From CBDEGK01 sp965237855 (GTDB taxonomy: Bacteria; Pseudomonadota; Gammaproteobacteria; Pseudomonadales; Halieaceae), in NCBI GenBank assembly GCA_965237855.1, contig CBDEGK010000004.1, forward strand, positions 1 to 64,000: a stretch of 64,000 bases of DNA, in the 5' to 3' direction. Made by a program: the position numbers and the translations under genes. Position 1 is the stretch's first letter. Every line of letters begins with the position of its first letter. Of this stretch, positions 50,793 through 59,363 are shown in pieces. The notes under the pieces are model-generated. The model was not told the DNA's origin, did no database searches, and saw only the letters and a list, made by a program, of their open reading frames with translations.

Positions 50793-51041
50793 TTATGTCT
50801 TTTTGCCTTCAGCTTTTTTAACGCGAATGGTGTTGCTGGCAACCGTCTTATTATTCAGGTTCTTCACAGCAGCCTTGGCCTCGCCTGGTTTTGGCATTTC
50901 CACAAAAGCAAAACCCTTAGAGCCGCCCGTGGTTGTGTCCAACACCAAATTGCAGGATTGTACGGTGCCATATTCTTCAAAGAGGGCTTTTAACTCATCT
51001 TCGGTGGTGCTGCGAGAAAGATTGCGAATAAGTAATTTCAA
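50793..51041 (-). CDS. RNA-recognition-motif (RRM) protein
   Basis: This 82-residue protein is essentially one RRM: RNP2 is KLLIRNL, RNP1 is KGFAFVEM, with an SRSTTEDELKALFEEYG helix between and a basic tail (KKAEGKKT). Bacterial RRM proteins of this size bind single-stranded RNA and include cold- and stress-regulated members. The TTG start overlaps the hspQ stop by four bases, so it needs translation of hspQ. Pairing of an RRM protein with HspQ is unusual in my knowledge and is listed as a finding. Confidence 0.9.
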   Translation of the reverse strand: MKLLIRNLSRSTTEDELKALFEEYGTVQSCNLVLDTTTGGSKGFAFVEMPKPGEAKAAVKNLNNKTVASNTIRVKKAEGKKT

Positions 51042-51367
51042 TTGGTTTGGCCCCCACGAACATACCGTCCATCCTCAAAGTGCGAAAAGAATTGTGGAAT
51101 CAACGGATGATCGATTGGTTCGGCAGTTACATCGCGCTCCAGATTCTGCTCGGCCACATACGTCATATTCACTGCACTGTGAACCAACACGTGATACCAG
51201 GGTTTATCTTTCGGTGGACGTGACCTTGCAACTGCGTCATACCACGCCTCCTCCAACTGGAAGGTAGCATCGACATCAACGATGACACCACGATAGTCAA
51301 AGAGCCGATGGTGAATGAGATCGCCGACGGAAAATTTGCCCCTGCTAATGTTGGTTACTGTGCCCAT
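51038..51367 (-). CDS. hspQ: Heat-shock protein HspQ
   Basis: The 109-residue protein has the HspQ/YccV core: FSVGDLIHHRLFDYRGVIVDVDATFQLEEAWYD, PWYHVLVH and MTYVAEQNL. In E. coli HspQ is a specificity factor and substrate for Lon and has been linked to hemimethylated DNA binding. An ATG start precedes the core by 11 residues. A short gap separates it from the DUF1059-like gene upstream. A lon gene is present elsewhere in the window. Confidence 0.92.
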   Translation of the reverse strand: MGTVTNISRGKFSVGDLIHHRLFDYRGVIVDVDATFQLEEAWYDAVARSRPPKDKPWYHVLVHSAVNMTYVAEQNLERDVTAEPIDHPLIPQFFSHFEDGRYVRGGQTN

Positions 51368-51410
51368 AAATCATTGACCGCTTTGTTATGTGTTGCGCAA
51401 TGCACGCCTG

Positions 51411-51647
51411 CTAGATCTCTGGAAGAGCCTCGAATTCTTGCCGCCTGGATTCGTACCACTTTTCCATATCCTCGGGCTTCTGCATGAGCTCCCCCATGGC
51501 TTGCATGGCTTCCAAATGGGCCGAGTCTTGGTTCTGGTGCATCTCCATTCCGTGCTTCTTACTTAAATCGGCCATCTCTTCGAAAGTGTTGGCGCGGGAT
51601 TCCAGATCACATGCACCACCAAGCTGCCTGCAGGTCATCGATTTCAT
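51411..51647 (-). CDS. DUF1059-like small protein
   Basis: The 78-residue protein starts MKSMTCRQLGGACDLESRANTFEEMADL and continues KKHGMEMHQN. This is the pattern of DUF1059 proteins, with two Cys (CRQLGGAC) that could bind metal or form a disulfide. The family has no known function. It leads the small-protein run HspQ, RRM, hydrolase, SRPBCC, lipoprotein and lies after the etfA terminator region. Confidence 0.8.
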   Translation of the reverse strand: MKSMTCRQLGGACDLESRANTFEEMADLSKKHGMEMHQNQDSAHLEAMQAMGELMQKPEDMEKWYESRRQEFEALPEI

Positions 51648-51806
51648 TTAGTTCTCCTCATGTTAAGAGCGACATATAACTTGTCAATCATCCCCCGCCT
51701 CCTTGGTTACTAATGCAGAAAGCTAAATCTACTTTTATTTTTATCATAGGGGCTGACTGACCCGCTTGCAACATAGAGAAAGCTCACGAGAGGTGTCCAT
51801 TTTCGA

Positions 51807-51835
51807 GCAAAAAAAAGCCGGCACATGGCCGGCTT
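51807..51835 (-). terminator. Rho-independent terminator after etfBA
   Basis: On the minus strand AAGCCGGC-CATGT-GCCGGCTT, an 8-bp GC-rich stem with a five-base loop, is followed by a run of eight T. It lies 24 bases after the etfA stop. Confidence 0.9.
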
Positions 51836-51859
51836 CCGGTAAGACTTGGAAGTCTTTTT

Positions 51860-52789
51860 TTACAGCGCTGCGTCCAACTCCGGAACGGCATTGAACAGGT
51901 CGGCAACCAGTCCATAGTCCGCTACCTGAAAAATCGGCGCGTCTTCGTCTTTGTTGATCGCCACGATCACCTTGGAGTCTTTCATGCCCGCCAGGTGCTG
52001 AATGGCACCGGAAATGCCCACGGCGATGTACAGGTCGGGGGCGACGATCTTGCCGGTCTGGCCTACCTGCATGTCGTTGGGAACAAAGCCGGCATCGACC
52101 GCGGCGCGAGATGCACCTACAGCAGCGCCGAGTTTGTCGGCAATGGCTTCCAGCATGTGGAAGTTCTCACCGTTTTGCATACCGCGACCACCAGAGATAA
52201 TGATATCGGCTGAAGTGAGTTCAGGGCGGTCAGAAACGGCCACTTCTTCACCCACAAAACTGGAAATACCCGCATCGTGAACGGCATCAACAGCTTCGAC
52301 GACGGCGGAACCACCTTCCTCGGCAACTCCGTCAAAGGCAGTACAGCGTACGGTGATGACTCGTTTGGCATCGGCAGACTGCACCGTAGCGATCACGTTG
52401 CCCGCATAAATGGGGCGGGTAAACGTATCGGCGGATTCAACCGACAAGATGTCAGAGATCTGGCCCACATCCAACAGCGCGGCGACGCGCGGCATGATGT
52501 TTTTACCATTGCTGGTGTCTGGTGCCAGCAAGTTGTCATAATTGGCACCCAGATCGGCGGCCAACAGGGCTACATTCTCAGCCAATTGGTGCGCGTAGGC
52601 AGCGTTGTCTGCAACCAGTACCTTGTTGACGCCGGGAATCTTGGCGGCGGCTTCACCGGCAGCGGCGCAATCTGCACCGGCAACCAGGATGTCTACGTCG
52701 GCGCCCATGGCCTGGGCAGCGGCAACGACACTGAGAGTGGCTACCTTGATGTTGCTGTTGTCGTGTTCTGCAATAACCAGAGTACTCAT
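51860..52789 (-). CDS. etfA: Electron transfer flavoprotein alpha subunit
   Basis: The 309-residue protein has the ETF-alpha FAD-binding C-terminal domain: SGGRGMQNGENF, VGASRAAVDAGFVPND, VGQTGKIVAPDLYIAVGISGAIQH and the closing VAINKDEDAPIFQVADYG. With EtfB it collects electrons from acyl-CoA and other dehydrogenases and passes them to ETF-QO. The ATG overlaps the etfB stop by four bases (ATGA), and a strong terminator follows. Length is normal. Confidence 0.97.
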   Translation of the reverse strand: MSTLVIAEHDNSNIKVATLSVVAAAQAMGADVDILVAGADCAAAGEAAAKIPGVNKVLVADNAAYAHQLAENVALLAADLGANYDNLLAPDTSNGKNIMPRVAALLDVGQISDILSVESADTFTRPIYAGNVIATVQSADAKRVITVRCTAFDGVAEEGGSAVVEAVDAVHDAGISSFVGEEVAVSDRPELTSADIIISGGRGMQNGENFHMLEAIADKLGAAVGASRAAVDAGFVPNDMQVGQTGKIVAPDLYIAVGISGAIQHLAGMKDSKVIVAINKDEDAPIFQVADYGLVADLFNAVPELDAAL

Positions 52790-53538
52790 GATATTACCTT
52801 CGCCTCGTTCTTCAGTTTGTCGACCAGCTCGGCCACGTCTGCCACGATAATGCCAGCCTTGCGTTCTTTCGGGGGCTCTACTTTCAGGGTAGTCAGGTGA
52901 GCCTTGGGCTCAACACCCAGGTCAGCCGGGGTGTACACGTCCAGCGGCTTCTTCTTGGCCTTCATAATGTTGGGCAACGAGGCGTAACGGGGTTCGTTCA
53001 GACGCAGGTCAGTGGTCACAATCGCCGGCAGGTTCAGCTTTACCGTTTGCAGGCCGCCGTCAACTTCACGCGTCACATTCACCTTGTCACCGTCGATAAC
53101 GACTTCTGAGGCGAAAGTACCCTGGCCCATGTTGGCCAGTGCACCCAGCATCTGGCCGGTCTGGTTGTTGTCACCGTCAATGGACTGTTTGCCGAGGATG
53201 ACCAGCGAGGGCTGTTCCTTCTCACACACAGCCTTGAGCAGCTTGGCCACGACCAGCGGCTCGACATTGCCTTCGGTTTCGACGTGGATACCACGGTCGG
53301 CGCCCAGCGCCAGCGCGGTACGAATCTGCTCCTGGCAAGGCTTCTCGCCTACGGATACCGCAATTACCTCGGTCGCAGTACCGGCTTCCTTCAAGCGTAT
53401 CGCCTCTTCCACAGCAATTTCACAGAACGGGTTGATGGCCATTTTGACGTTGTTCAGATCGACGTCGGTACCATCAGCTTTGGCGCGAACCTTAACGTTG
53501 TAGTCAACAACACGCTTCACAGCAACAAGAACCTTCAT
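52786..53538 (-). CDS. etfB: Electron transfer flavoprotein beta subunit
   Basis: The 250-residue protein opens MKVLVAVKRVVDYNVKVR and has the AMP-binding and signature blocks IAVEEAIRLKEAG, LVILGKQSIDGDNNQTG and TTDLRLNEPRYASLPNIMKA, with the recognition loop. It forms the ETF heterodimer with EtfA. GGAGA precedes the ATG. The promoter lies in the 225-base gap shared with divergent ETF-QO, and a 14-bp palindrome (53570-53583) is there. Confidence 0.97.
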   Translation of the reverse strand: MKVLVAVKRVVDYNVKVRAKADGTDVDLNNVKMAINPFCEIAVEEAIRLKEAGTATEVIAVSVGEKPCQEQIRTALALGADRGIHVETEGNVEPLVVAKLLKAVCEKEQPSLVILGKQSIDGDNNQTGQMLGALANMGQGTFASEVVIDGDKVNVTREVDGGLQTVKLNLPAIVTTDLRLNEPRYASLPNIMKAKKKPLDVYTPADLGVEPKAHLTTLKVEPPKERKAGIIVADVAELVDKLKNEAKVIS

Positions 53539-53569
53539 GGATTCTCCATTGATTATCAGAGGTGAATTT

Positions 53570-53583
53570 CGTGGCGAGCCACG
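53570..53583. promoter_or_regulatory. Palindrome CGTGGC-GA-GCCACG between etfB and ETF-QO
   Basis: A GC-rich 14-bp inverted repeat lies 32 bases upstream of the etfB start, in the gap shared with the divergent oxidoreductase gene. It could be an operator for a fatty-acid or flavin regulator, or a leader hairpin. No match to a known motif is claimed. The rest of the gap shows only AT-rich promoter-like sequence near 53720. Confidence 0.3.
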
Positions 53584-53763
53584 GGATTTGGGCGGCTATG
53601 ATGCCCACATAGGGCGTGCAGGTCAAGGGCTTAACCGGACCGGAAATTGACCCTAAATGACACCTGAAAACAGCGATAATGTCAGCGGTGAATAGAGATT
53701 AATCCTGTAAAATTATATACTTGCCGCCACATAGTTTGAGTCAATTAGATAGAGGATAGATAC

Positions 53764-55413
53764 GTGGAACGCGAATCAATGGAATTTGATGTCGTCATCG
53801 TCGGTGGAGGCCCTGCGGGCCTGTCTGCGGCCTGTCGCATCATGCAACTGGCTGCCGAAAAAGAGCGGGAAATTACTGTTTGCCTGGTCGAGAAAGGCTC
53901 TGAAATCGGCGCCCATATCCTGTCTGGTGCCGTGCTGGAACCGCGTGCCCTCAACGAGTTGTTTCCCGACTGGAAAGAACAGGGCGCGCCGCTGGAGACC
54001 GCGGTCACCGAGGACAAGTTCTACTTCTACTTCGGTGCCAACAGTGCCGTCAAGCTCCCTAACTGGATGATTCCCAAACCCACCCATAACGAGGGCAACT
54101 ACATCGTCTCCATGGGCAATGTCTGTCGCTGGCTGGCAGAACAGGCCGAAGGCCTGGGTGTCGAGGTCTATGCCGGTTTCGCCGCCTCTGAGGTGCTCTA
54201 CCACGAAGATGGACGCGTCAAGGGTATAGCCACCGGTGATATGGGTATTGCCGAGAACGGCGAGCACAAGGACAGCTATATGCGCGGCATGGAGCTGCAC
54301 GCCAAGTACACCCTGTTTGCCGAGGGCTGCCGCGGCCACCTGGGCAAGCAACTGATCGAGAAACTGGGCCTGGATGAGGGTAAAGATCCCCAGCACTACG
54401 GTCTTGGTATCAAGGAAATCTGGGAGATATCACCCGAGAAGCACCAACCGGGCCTGGTCGTACACGGCCTTGGCTGGCCCCTCAGTGAGAGCAACTCCTC
54501 TGGCGGTGCCTTCCTGTACCACGCCGAGAACAACCAGGTGTATTTGGGCCTGATCACCGACCTGAACTATTCCAATCCCCACCTCAGCCCTTTCGAAGAG
54601 CTACAGCGCTGGAAACATCACCCGCAGACCAAGCCTTTCCTGCAAGGTGGCACCCGTATTAGCTATGGCGCCCGCGCCCTGGCCAAGGGCGGCATCAACT
54701 CCCTGCCCAAGATGCACTTCCCCGGTGGCCTGCTGATCGGCTGTAATGCCGGCACCATGAACAGTGTGAAAATCAAAGGTAACCACACCGCTATGAAAAG
54801 CGGCCTGCTCGCGGCAGAAACCGTGGTCGAGGCGTTGGCCTCAGAGAATGCCCCGGCAGACCTGGAGGCGTACGCGGCCAATATCGAGAATTCCTGGCTA
54901 CACGAGGAGCTGTACACCACCCGCAATTTTGCCGGTTTCATGCACAAGTTCGGCTTCCTGATCGGCTCCGGCATGGTCTGGATTGACCAGAACATCTTTG
55001 GCGGTCGCCTACCCTTCACCCTGCGGGATTCAGTGGCAGACCACGACACCCTCAAACCTGCGGCCGAGAGCAAGAAGATCGACTATCCCAAGCCCGATAA
55101 CACCATTAGCTTTGATCGCCTGTCGTCGGTCTTCCTGTCTAATACCAATCACGAAGAAGATCAGCCCTGTCACCTGACCCTGAAAGATGATTCGATTCCC
55201 ATGGGTATCAACCTGGAAAAGTGGGATGAACCGGCTCAGCGTTACTGCCCGGCGGGAGTCTATGAGATTGTGGAAGATGCCGAGGGCGCGCGCTTCCAGA
55301 TCAACGGCCAGAACTGTGTACATTGTAAAACCTGTGACATTAAAGACCCGTCACAGAACATCACCTGGGTGACTCCGGAAGGCTTTGGCGGGCCAACTTA
55401 CCCGAATATGTAA
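53764..55413 (+). CDS. Electron transfer flavoprotein-ubiquinone oxidoreductase (ETF-QO)
   Basis: This 549-residue enzyme carries electrons from reduced ETF to ubiquinone. The FAD motif is FDVVIVGGGPAGLSAAC. HILSGAVLEPRAL, GMELHAKYTLFAEGCRGHLGKQL and ALAKGGINSLPKMHFPGG fall in the family core. The 4Fe-4S ligands are in YCPAGVYEI and NGQNCVHCKTCDIKDPSQNI (four Cys). A GTG start gives the family N-terminus ERESMEFDVV; an ATG five codons later is possible. It is divergent from etfBA, its natural partner. Confidence 0.96.
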   Translation: MERESMEFDVVIVGGGPAGLSAACRIMQLAAEKEREITVCLVEKGSEIGAHILSGAVLEPRALNELFPDWKEQGAPLETAVTEDKFYFYFGANSAVKLPNWMIPKPTHNEGNYIVSMGNVCRWLAEQAEGLGVEVYAGFAASEVLYHEDGRVKGIATGDMGIAENGEHKDSYMRGMELHAKYTLFAEGCRGHLGKQLIEKLGLDEGKDPQHYGLGIKEIWEISPEKHQPGLVVHGLGWPLSESNSSGGAFLYHAENNQVYLGLITDLNYSNPHLSPFEELQRWKHHPQTKPFLQGGTRISYGARALAKGGINSLPKMHFPGGLLIGCNAGTMNSVKIKGNHTAMKSGLLAAETVVEALASENAPADLEAYAANIENSWLHEELYTTRNFAGFMHKFGFLIGSGMVWIDQNIFGGRLPFTLRDSVADHDTLKPAAESKKIDYPKPDNTISFDRLSSVFLSNTNHEEDQPCHLTLKDDSIPMGINLEKWDEPAQRYCPAGVYEIVEDAEGARFQINGQNCVHCKTCDIKDPSQNITWVTPEGFGGPTYPNM

Positions 55414-55572
55414 AGTATTATATTTTTTGGGCCCTTCAAGGACGATTGACCAAAAAGATAGCTATAACTAAGCATTCTAAGCCGTATTAAACTAGTTCCA
55501 GGCCCAGTACTTTGTCGCGCGCTATTTGAATTACCGATTGCTGTTTGAATTGCGAATTCGCCAGGGACAGGG

Positions 55573-57069
55573 TCAGGCTGAATTCAAAGTGTCATCAGAC
55601 CAGATCTGTTCGAGCAACTGCACAAAAAATTCCCTCATCCTCGCTGATCTTGCCGTAAAGGAGACAACTTCCGTCACGGCTTCGAGGGTAAATTGCGGCA
55701 CCAACTCGCGCGCCTTCTGCATCTCCTGCTGACCCTCTTCCACGCGGTTGGATGCAGCCAGTATCATCCCCAGCACGATGTGGGCAAAGGCGAATCTGTT
55801 CATGCGGGTTATGGATGAACGGATCATCTTTTCTGCTTCCCCAACCTTTTCCGGATGGCGCGACAGCACCACACCGCGCCAGAATTCGTAGATCCACATC
55901 GTGGGGTCTTCCGATGCCAGCCTGAAGCAGCGCTCAAAATACAGCTCGGCCTCCTCGTAGTTACCCATTGTCCCCAGGCCATAGGCCAGTTGGCCACAGG
56001 TCGTAGCCGAATTGGGATTCTGCTGCAAAGCAATTTTCAGCTTGGCACAACCGGTGGCCTTGTCACCCAGGTTCACATGTACTATGCCGGATGACTGCAT
56101 GACCAGGGGGTTCTGGCTATCGATCTCCTCCGCCTTTTCCAGCATGGCCATGGCCTCCACGCGCAATTCCCTGGCCTTGTCCGAGAAAGTATTCAACGAT
56201 TCGTGGGTGAGGGCCTCGGCAAGCAGGCCGTAGGCCGGAGCGTAGGATGGATCTATCTCCAGCGCCTTGCGGGCACATCGCGCCATCTCCGTGGTTGCGG
56301 CTACGCTGGGAGTTCTGCCATACCAGTGAGCGCGCATAATCCAGCCCCAGGCATCGAGCTGATCTTCGTCTTGATCGTGGGCCCGTTTAGATTCAGCCCG
56401 GCCCAGCTGGCGACCCACAGCACTGACAATGCCCGCCAACATCTCATCCTGAATCTCCAGAATGTCTTCCGCTGCGACATCAAAATTGTTTGCCCAAACA
56501 TGTGTACCCGTTTCCGTTTCAATCAACTGGGCGACAACCCGAACCCGTGGCCCCAGCGAGCGCACGCTTCCCTCCAGTACGTAGCGTATACCCAGCTCGC
56601 GCCCCACTTGCCGAATGTCAGGGCTTTGACCCTTATAGGCGAAGGTGGAATTGCGGGCAATCACTGACACACTGGGAAGCCGGGACAGGAAGGTGGTGAG
56701 ATCCTCCGACATGCCGTCAGCCAGGTGATCATAGTCCGGATTGTCAGACATGTTATTGAAAGGCAGGACAGCCAGCGAGAGTCTCTCGGCAGTGGTCTCC
56801 TGCGCCGCGTCGGGCTCCTCGGCACGCCCATCGAGAGAGCTTTGAGTAACTAATCCCCGGGGTGTTAGCTCCAGGGCCCAGGCCAGCACTATCGCCAGGG
56901 GAAAGCCCAATGCCACCACCACGATGAACACCTTGAGCACCCAGTCCGGAGCACCGAAGGATGGAAACAACACCTCACCAGCTTGAATCAAAATCCACCC
57001 GACAATCAGGTAGGCTACGATGACTTTGACTACATTGCGGCGACGCAATTCTGCGACTAGATTTCCCAC
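55573..57069 (-). CDS. Membrane protein with TolB/FlgO-like and TPR domains
   Basis: The 498-residue protein has an N-terminal arm (LVAELRRRNVVKVIVAYLIVGW), two membrane segments (about 12-33 and 42-65), then a FlgO/TolB-like domain. That domain contains SLAVLPFNNMSDNPDYDHLADGMSEDLTTFL and RYVLEGSVRSLGPRVRV. A C-terminal run of TPR helices covers about 250-480. This is the layout of the adenylate-cyclase-associated 'tetratricopeptide membrane' proteins, but no cyclase or kinase domain is present. The role is unknown; sensing or scaffolding at the membrane is likely. The start is the second of two GTG codons (57069), 6 bases from GGAG. About 150 bases before the neighbouring ETF-QO end hold no gene. 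Confidence 0.75.
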   Translation of the reverse strand: MGNLVAELRRRNVVKVIVAYLIVGWILIQAGEVLFPSFGAPDWVLKVFIVVVALGFPLAIVLAWALELTPRGLVTQSSLDGRAEEPDAAQETTAERLSLAVLPFNNMSDNPDYDHLADGMSEDLTTFLSRLPSVSVIARNSTFAYKGQSPDIRQVGRELGIRYVLEGSVRSLGPRVRVVAQLIETETGTHVWANNFDVAAEDILEIQDEMLAGIVSAVGRQLGRAESKRAHDQDEDQLDAWGWIMRAHWYGRTPSVAATTEMARCARKALEIDPSYAPAYGLLAEALTHESLNTFSDKARELRVEAMAMLEKAEEIDSQNPLVMQSSGIVHVNLGDKATGCAKLKIALQQNPNSATTCGQLAYGLGTMGNYEEAELYFERCFRLASEDPTMWIYEFWRGVVLSRHPEKVGEAEKMIRSSITRMNRFAFAHIVLGMILAASNRVEEGQQEMQKARELVPQFTLEAVTEVVSFTARSARMREFFVQLLEQIWSDDTLNSA

Positions 57070-57190
57070 CACGATCTCCTGGATGAGCGGTGCACAGCGA
57101 CTTATTATCTGCACAGGATAGACTATTCACCGGCCTGCGTCTGTTGCTTACTTAGCCCTCTACTTTGGCACCGAATATGTAAGCCATGGG

Positions 57191-58027
57191 TCATAAGCGC
57201 CGGGGGCAGGTCTGCGTTGGCTCACCGGGTGATGCCCGCCCCTCCGGGGGGGTCACAAAGTTGTCATTGTTTCTCTGGCTCGCGCGAATATCACCTACGC
57301 GCTTGGTGGCACCCTTTGGCAATATGTATTCATCAATCGTCGCGGGAACAAAATGCAATTTGCTGATTGCTGGAATAAACCTCGCCTCAGTTTGATATCG
57401 ATTCAGTTCCGTTTGGCATGAACCTGCAAGTTCTCCAGACACGGAAATATCGATAATACGCCCCTCCGCAGAGATCTCCTGCTGCAGTTGAACCGTGGCC
57501 TCATCTGAAGTTAGACACTCCGGCGGGCCGGACACCAGAGTTCTTTGTGGAGCAATATAAGCGGGGCCATATTGCTTCATATTGGTCAAGTGACTGGGAA
57601 ACACCAGGACGGACGCATCCTGATATTTAGCAACCGATCTGAACATGACAGAGAAGGTCATCCACACTTCCTCTTTCTGGTCAGCATTTTCAGCTGGCTT
57701 CGCCACAGATTTTTCTGCGGCCTTGATAATCGCACCAGGATATTTCTGAGAGACTCCCTCTCTGCCATTGCAGGAAGTTTGCTCAAATTCTCCCACAGAC
57801 GTAACGAGCGTATGGCAAAGAACGAGTATCGTTTCTTTCAAGCGTTTATTCGGGTGTTTGATTTTAGTGGTTATAGGACGCCGCGAGTTCCAGATATCCG
57901 CTGGGGAATAGTCACCAGGGTCGGAGGCTGTCTCCTCGGCAATAGCCTTGTTTCCCGGCAAGGCACAAACAGCAAACATGCAGATAAAGAAACAAATATG
58001 TCGAGAGTACACCCACACAGGAATCAA
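57191..58027 (-). CDS. Secreted protein of unknown function
   Basis: This 278-residue protein has a signal peptide (ICFFICMFAVCALPGNKAIAEE). No domain is recognised with confidence. The C-terminal half has ECLTSDEATVQLQQEISAEG and RFIPAISKLHFVPATIDEYILPKGA, loosely like TonB-C-type beta-alpha segments, but this is weak. Four Cys lie in the mature part and may form disulfides. The base composition looks more AT-rich than its neighbours, and it lies directly downstream of a shortened metallo-hydrolase gene. It may therefore be an insertion. The TTG start is uncertain; GTG codons follow within a few residues. Confidence 0.45.
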   Translation of the reverse strand: MIPVWVYSRHICFFICMFAVCALPGNKAIAEETASDPGDYSPADIWNSRRPITTKIKHPNKRLKETILVLCHTLVTSVGEFEQTSCNGREGVSQKYPGAIIKAAEKSVAKPAENADQKEEVWMTFSVMFRSVAKYQDASVLVFPSHLTNMKQYGPAYIAPQRTLVSGPPECLTSDEATVQLQQEISAEGRIIDISVSGELAGSCQTELNRYQTEARFIPAISKLHFVPATIDEYILPKGATKRVGDIRASQRNNDNFVTPPEGRASPGEPTQTCPRRL

Positions 58028-58099
58028 GAACCTCGCGCCAGCACTGTATAAATCTCTCTTTTATTATGCGCCTACATCCTCTGTGGCACAAAACCCCCG

Positions 58100-58801
58100 C
58101 TACTCGCTGGAAAACAGGAGCAATCTCTCACCGTCAGCCACCGCAAACAGGGTTGAGCCCGGCGTGTGGCCGCCCAGCGGGTAGATGGCCACGCCAGGAA
58201 AGCCCGGCAGCGGGATCAGGTCGTCCCCTTCCAGCGCCCCGGCTTGCAGGCAGGAAGTGGCAACAATATCCGCGCCTTCCGTGGTGTTGTAATTGTGCTC
58301 CTGTGCCTGGTACGTGGTCTGGATGGCCAATGCCCCCTCGCCGCGCGCCGCACAAAAATTGACCAGGCCCTGGCTGTGATCGATATGTAGATGGGTAAAA
58401 CCCACTGCCTGCACCCGCTCAATAGCGTCTCCCAGCAGGTCGCTGATGGTGCCTTCGATGTGAACCTGCCCTGCGCCCATCATTGAGGTCATCAGCTCAC
58501 CGAAACTGGTGGCCGCTGCGACATCCATACCCGCATCAATCATCATCAGGCGGCCATCGGCCCATTCAATTAGCACACTGGTGTGGCCGAGCATGCCCGC
58601 CGTTGAGACCTGGCTGGAAGTGGCCAGGTATGAGACCCGGGTGGGGCTCTTTTCCGCCGTCAGCAACGCGCGTAATTCCGCCTCGCCCGGCAATGGCGGA
58701 TTGATCTGACGTATCTGTAGATGGGCTGGTAACAGGGCAATCACTACACCGACTATCGCGAGTACTACCAGGGCCAACAACCCCTTGAGAAATAGTTTCA
58801 T
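58100..58801 (-). CDS. Metallo-beta-lactamase-fold hydrolase, C-terminally short
   Basis: The 233-residue protein has a signal anchor (LLALVVLAIVGVVIALL) and an MBL core: GHTSVLIEWADGRLMMIDAGMD, FTHLHIDHSQGLVN (HxHxDH-like) and PLGGHTPGSTLFAVADG. In the family the strand after this, usually LLFSGD with an Asp ligand, is followed by 60-100 further residues with the last His. Here the frame reads LLLFSSE and stops, so the final metal ligands are missing. It may be a truncated gene or a divergent short form. The ATG lies 3 bases after the DUF1285 stop. Confidence 0.7.
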   Translation of the reverse strand: MKLFLKGLLALVVLAIVGVVIALLPAHLQIRQINPPLPGEAELRALLTAEKSPTRVSYLATSSQVSTAGMLGHTSVLIEWADGRLMMIDAGMDVAAATSFGELMTSMMGAGQVHIEGTISDLLGDAIERVQAVGFTHLHIDHSQGLVNFCAARGEGALAIQTTYQAQEHNYNTTEGADIVATSCLQAGALEGDDLIPLPGFPGVAIYPLGGHTPGSTLFAVADGERLLLFSSE

Positions 58802-58804
58802 TGA

Positions 58805-59356
58805 TCAGGCTACCTTATAAAATTCGCCGCAACTGTAGATACCGGTGCCCTCATCGGAGCTCACACAGGCCTCCACCAGTCGATAATATGCTGCCCGGGT
58901 GAAGATGGCGGCCAGGCCGTGAGGCAGTTTTACCGCGGGTACATCAGCTTGGTTTTCATGGGCCGGGGTATACAGCGGCTGATCCCCATTTACCAGGTAC
59001 TGTCGCCCGGTGTTGAGAGTGATCTGCACCTGCTGGCCAGCGCCCGGTTTGCCGAGAATATCGAAATCAGTAACCAGAAGGGGTAAGAGCTCGACCTGCA
59101 GTCGCCATTTCTCCACCGGCGTTACCAGGTAGTACTCACCGTCCTCTTCACGTCTCAGGATGGAGGCAAACAGGCGCACCAGGGCTTGGCGCTCAAAGGG
59201 TCGGCCCTCATGAATCCAGCTGCTATCCGCCTTGATAACAATATCAATATCGCCAGACAGGTCTGGATGCCACAGGTGTAGCGGAGGATTGGCAGGATCT
59301 TTCTTTTGCTGATGCTGACCAACCTGCTCCGAAATGGACTCCAGATCGTCAACCAT
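58805..59356 (-). CDS. DUF1285 family protein
   Basis: The 183-residue protein shows the DUF1285 core: PPLHLWHPDLSGDIDIVIKADSSWIHEG, RPFERQALVRLFASILRREEDGEYYLVTPVEKW and a C-terminal half ending RAAYYRLVEACV. The family is found mainly in proteobacteria and has no assigned function. The ATG at 59356 is chosen over an upstream extension that would overlap serA. It follows serA by 7 bases, so the two are probably co-transcribed. Confidence 0.88.
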   Translation of the reverse strand: MVDDLESISEQVGQHQQKKDPANPPLHLWHPDLSGDIDIVIKADSSWIHEGRPFERQALVRLFASILRREEDGEYYLVTPVEKWRLQVELLPLLVTDFDILGKPGAGQQVQITLNTGRQYLVNGDQPLYTPAHENQADVPAVKLPHGLAAIFTRAAYYRLVEACVSSDEGTGIYSCGEFYKVA

Positions 59357-59363
59357 GAGCTTG

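Noticed and set aside
55414..55572. Possible gene or RNA in the gap after ETF-QO
   Set aside because: AT-rich sequence without a stable hairpin, a tRNA-like fold, or a frame with a start signal.
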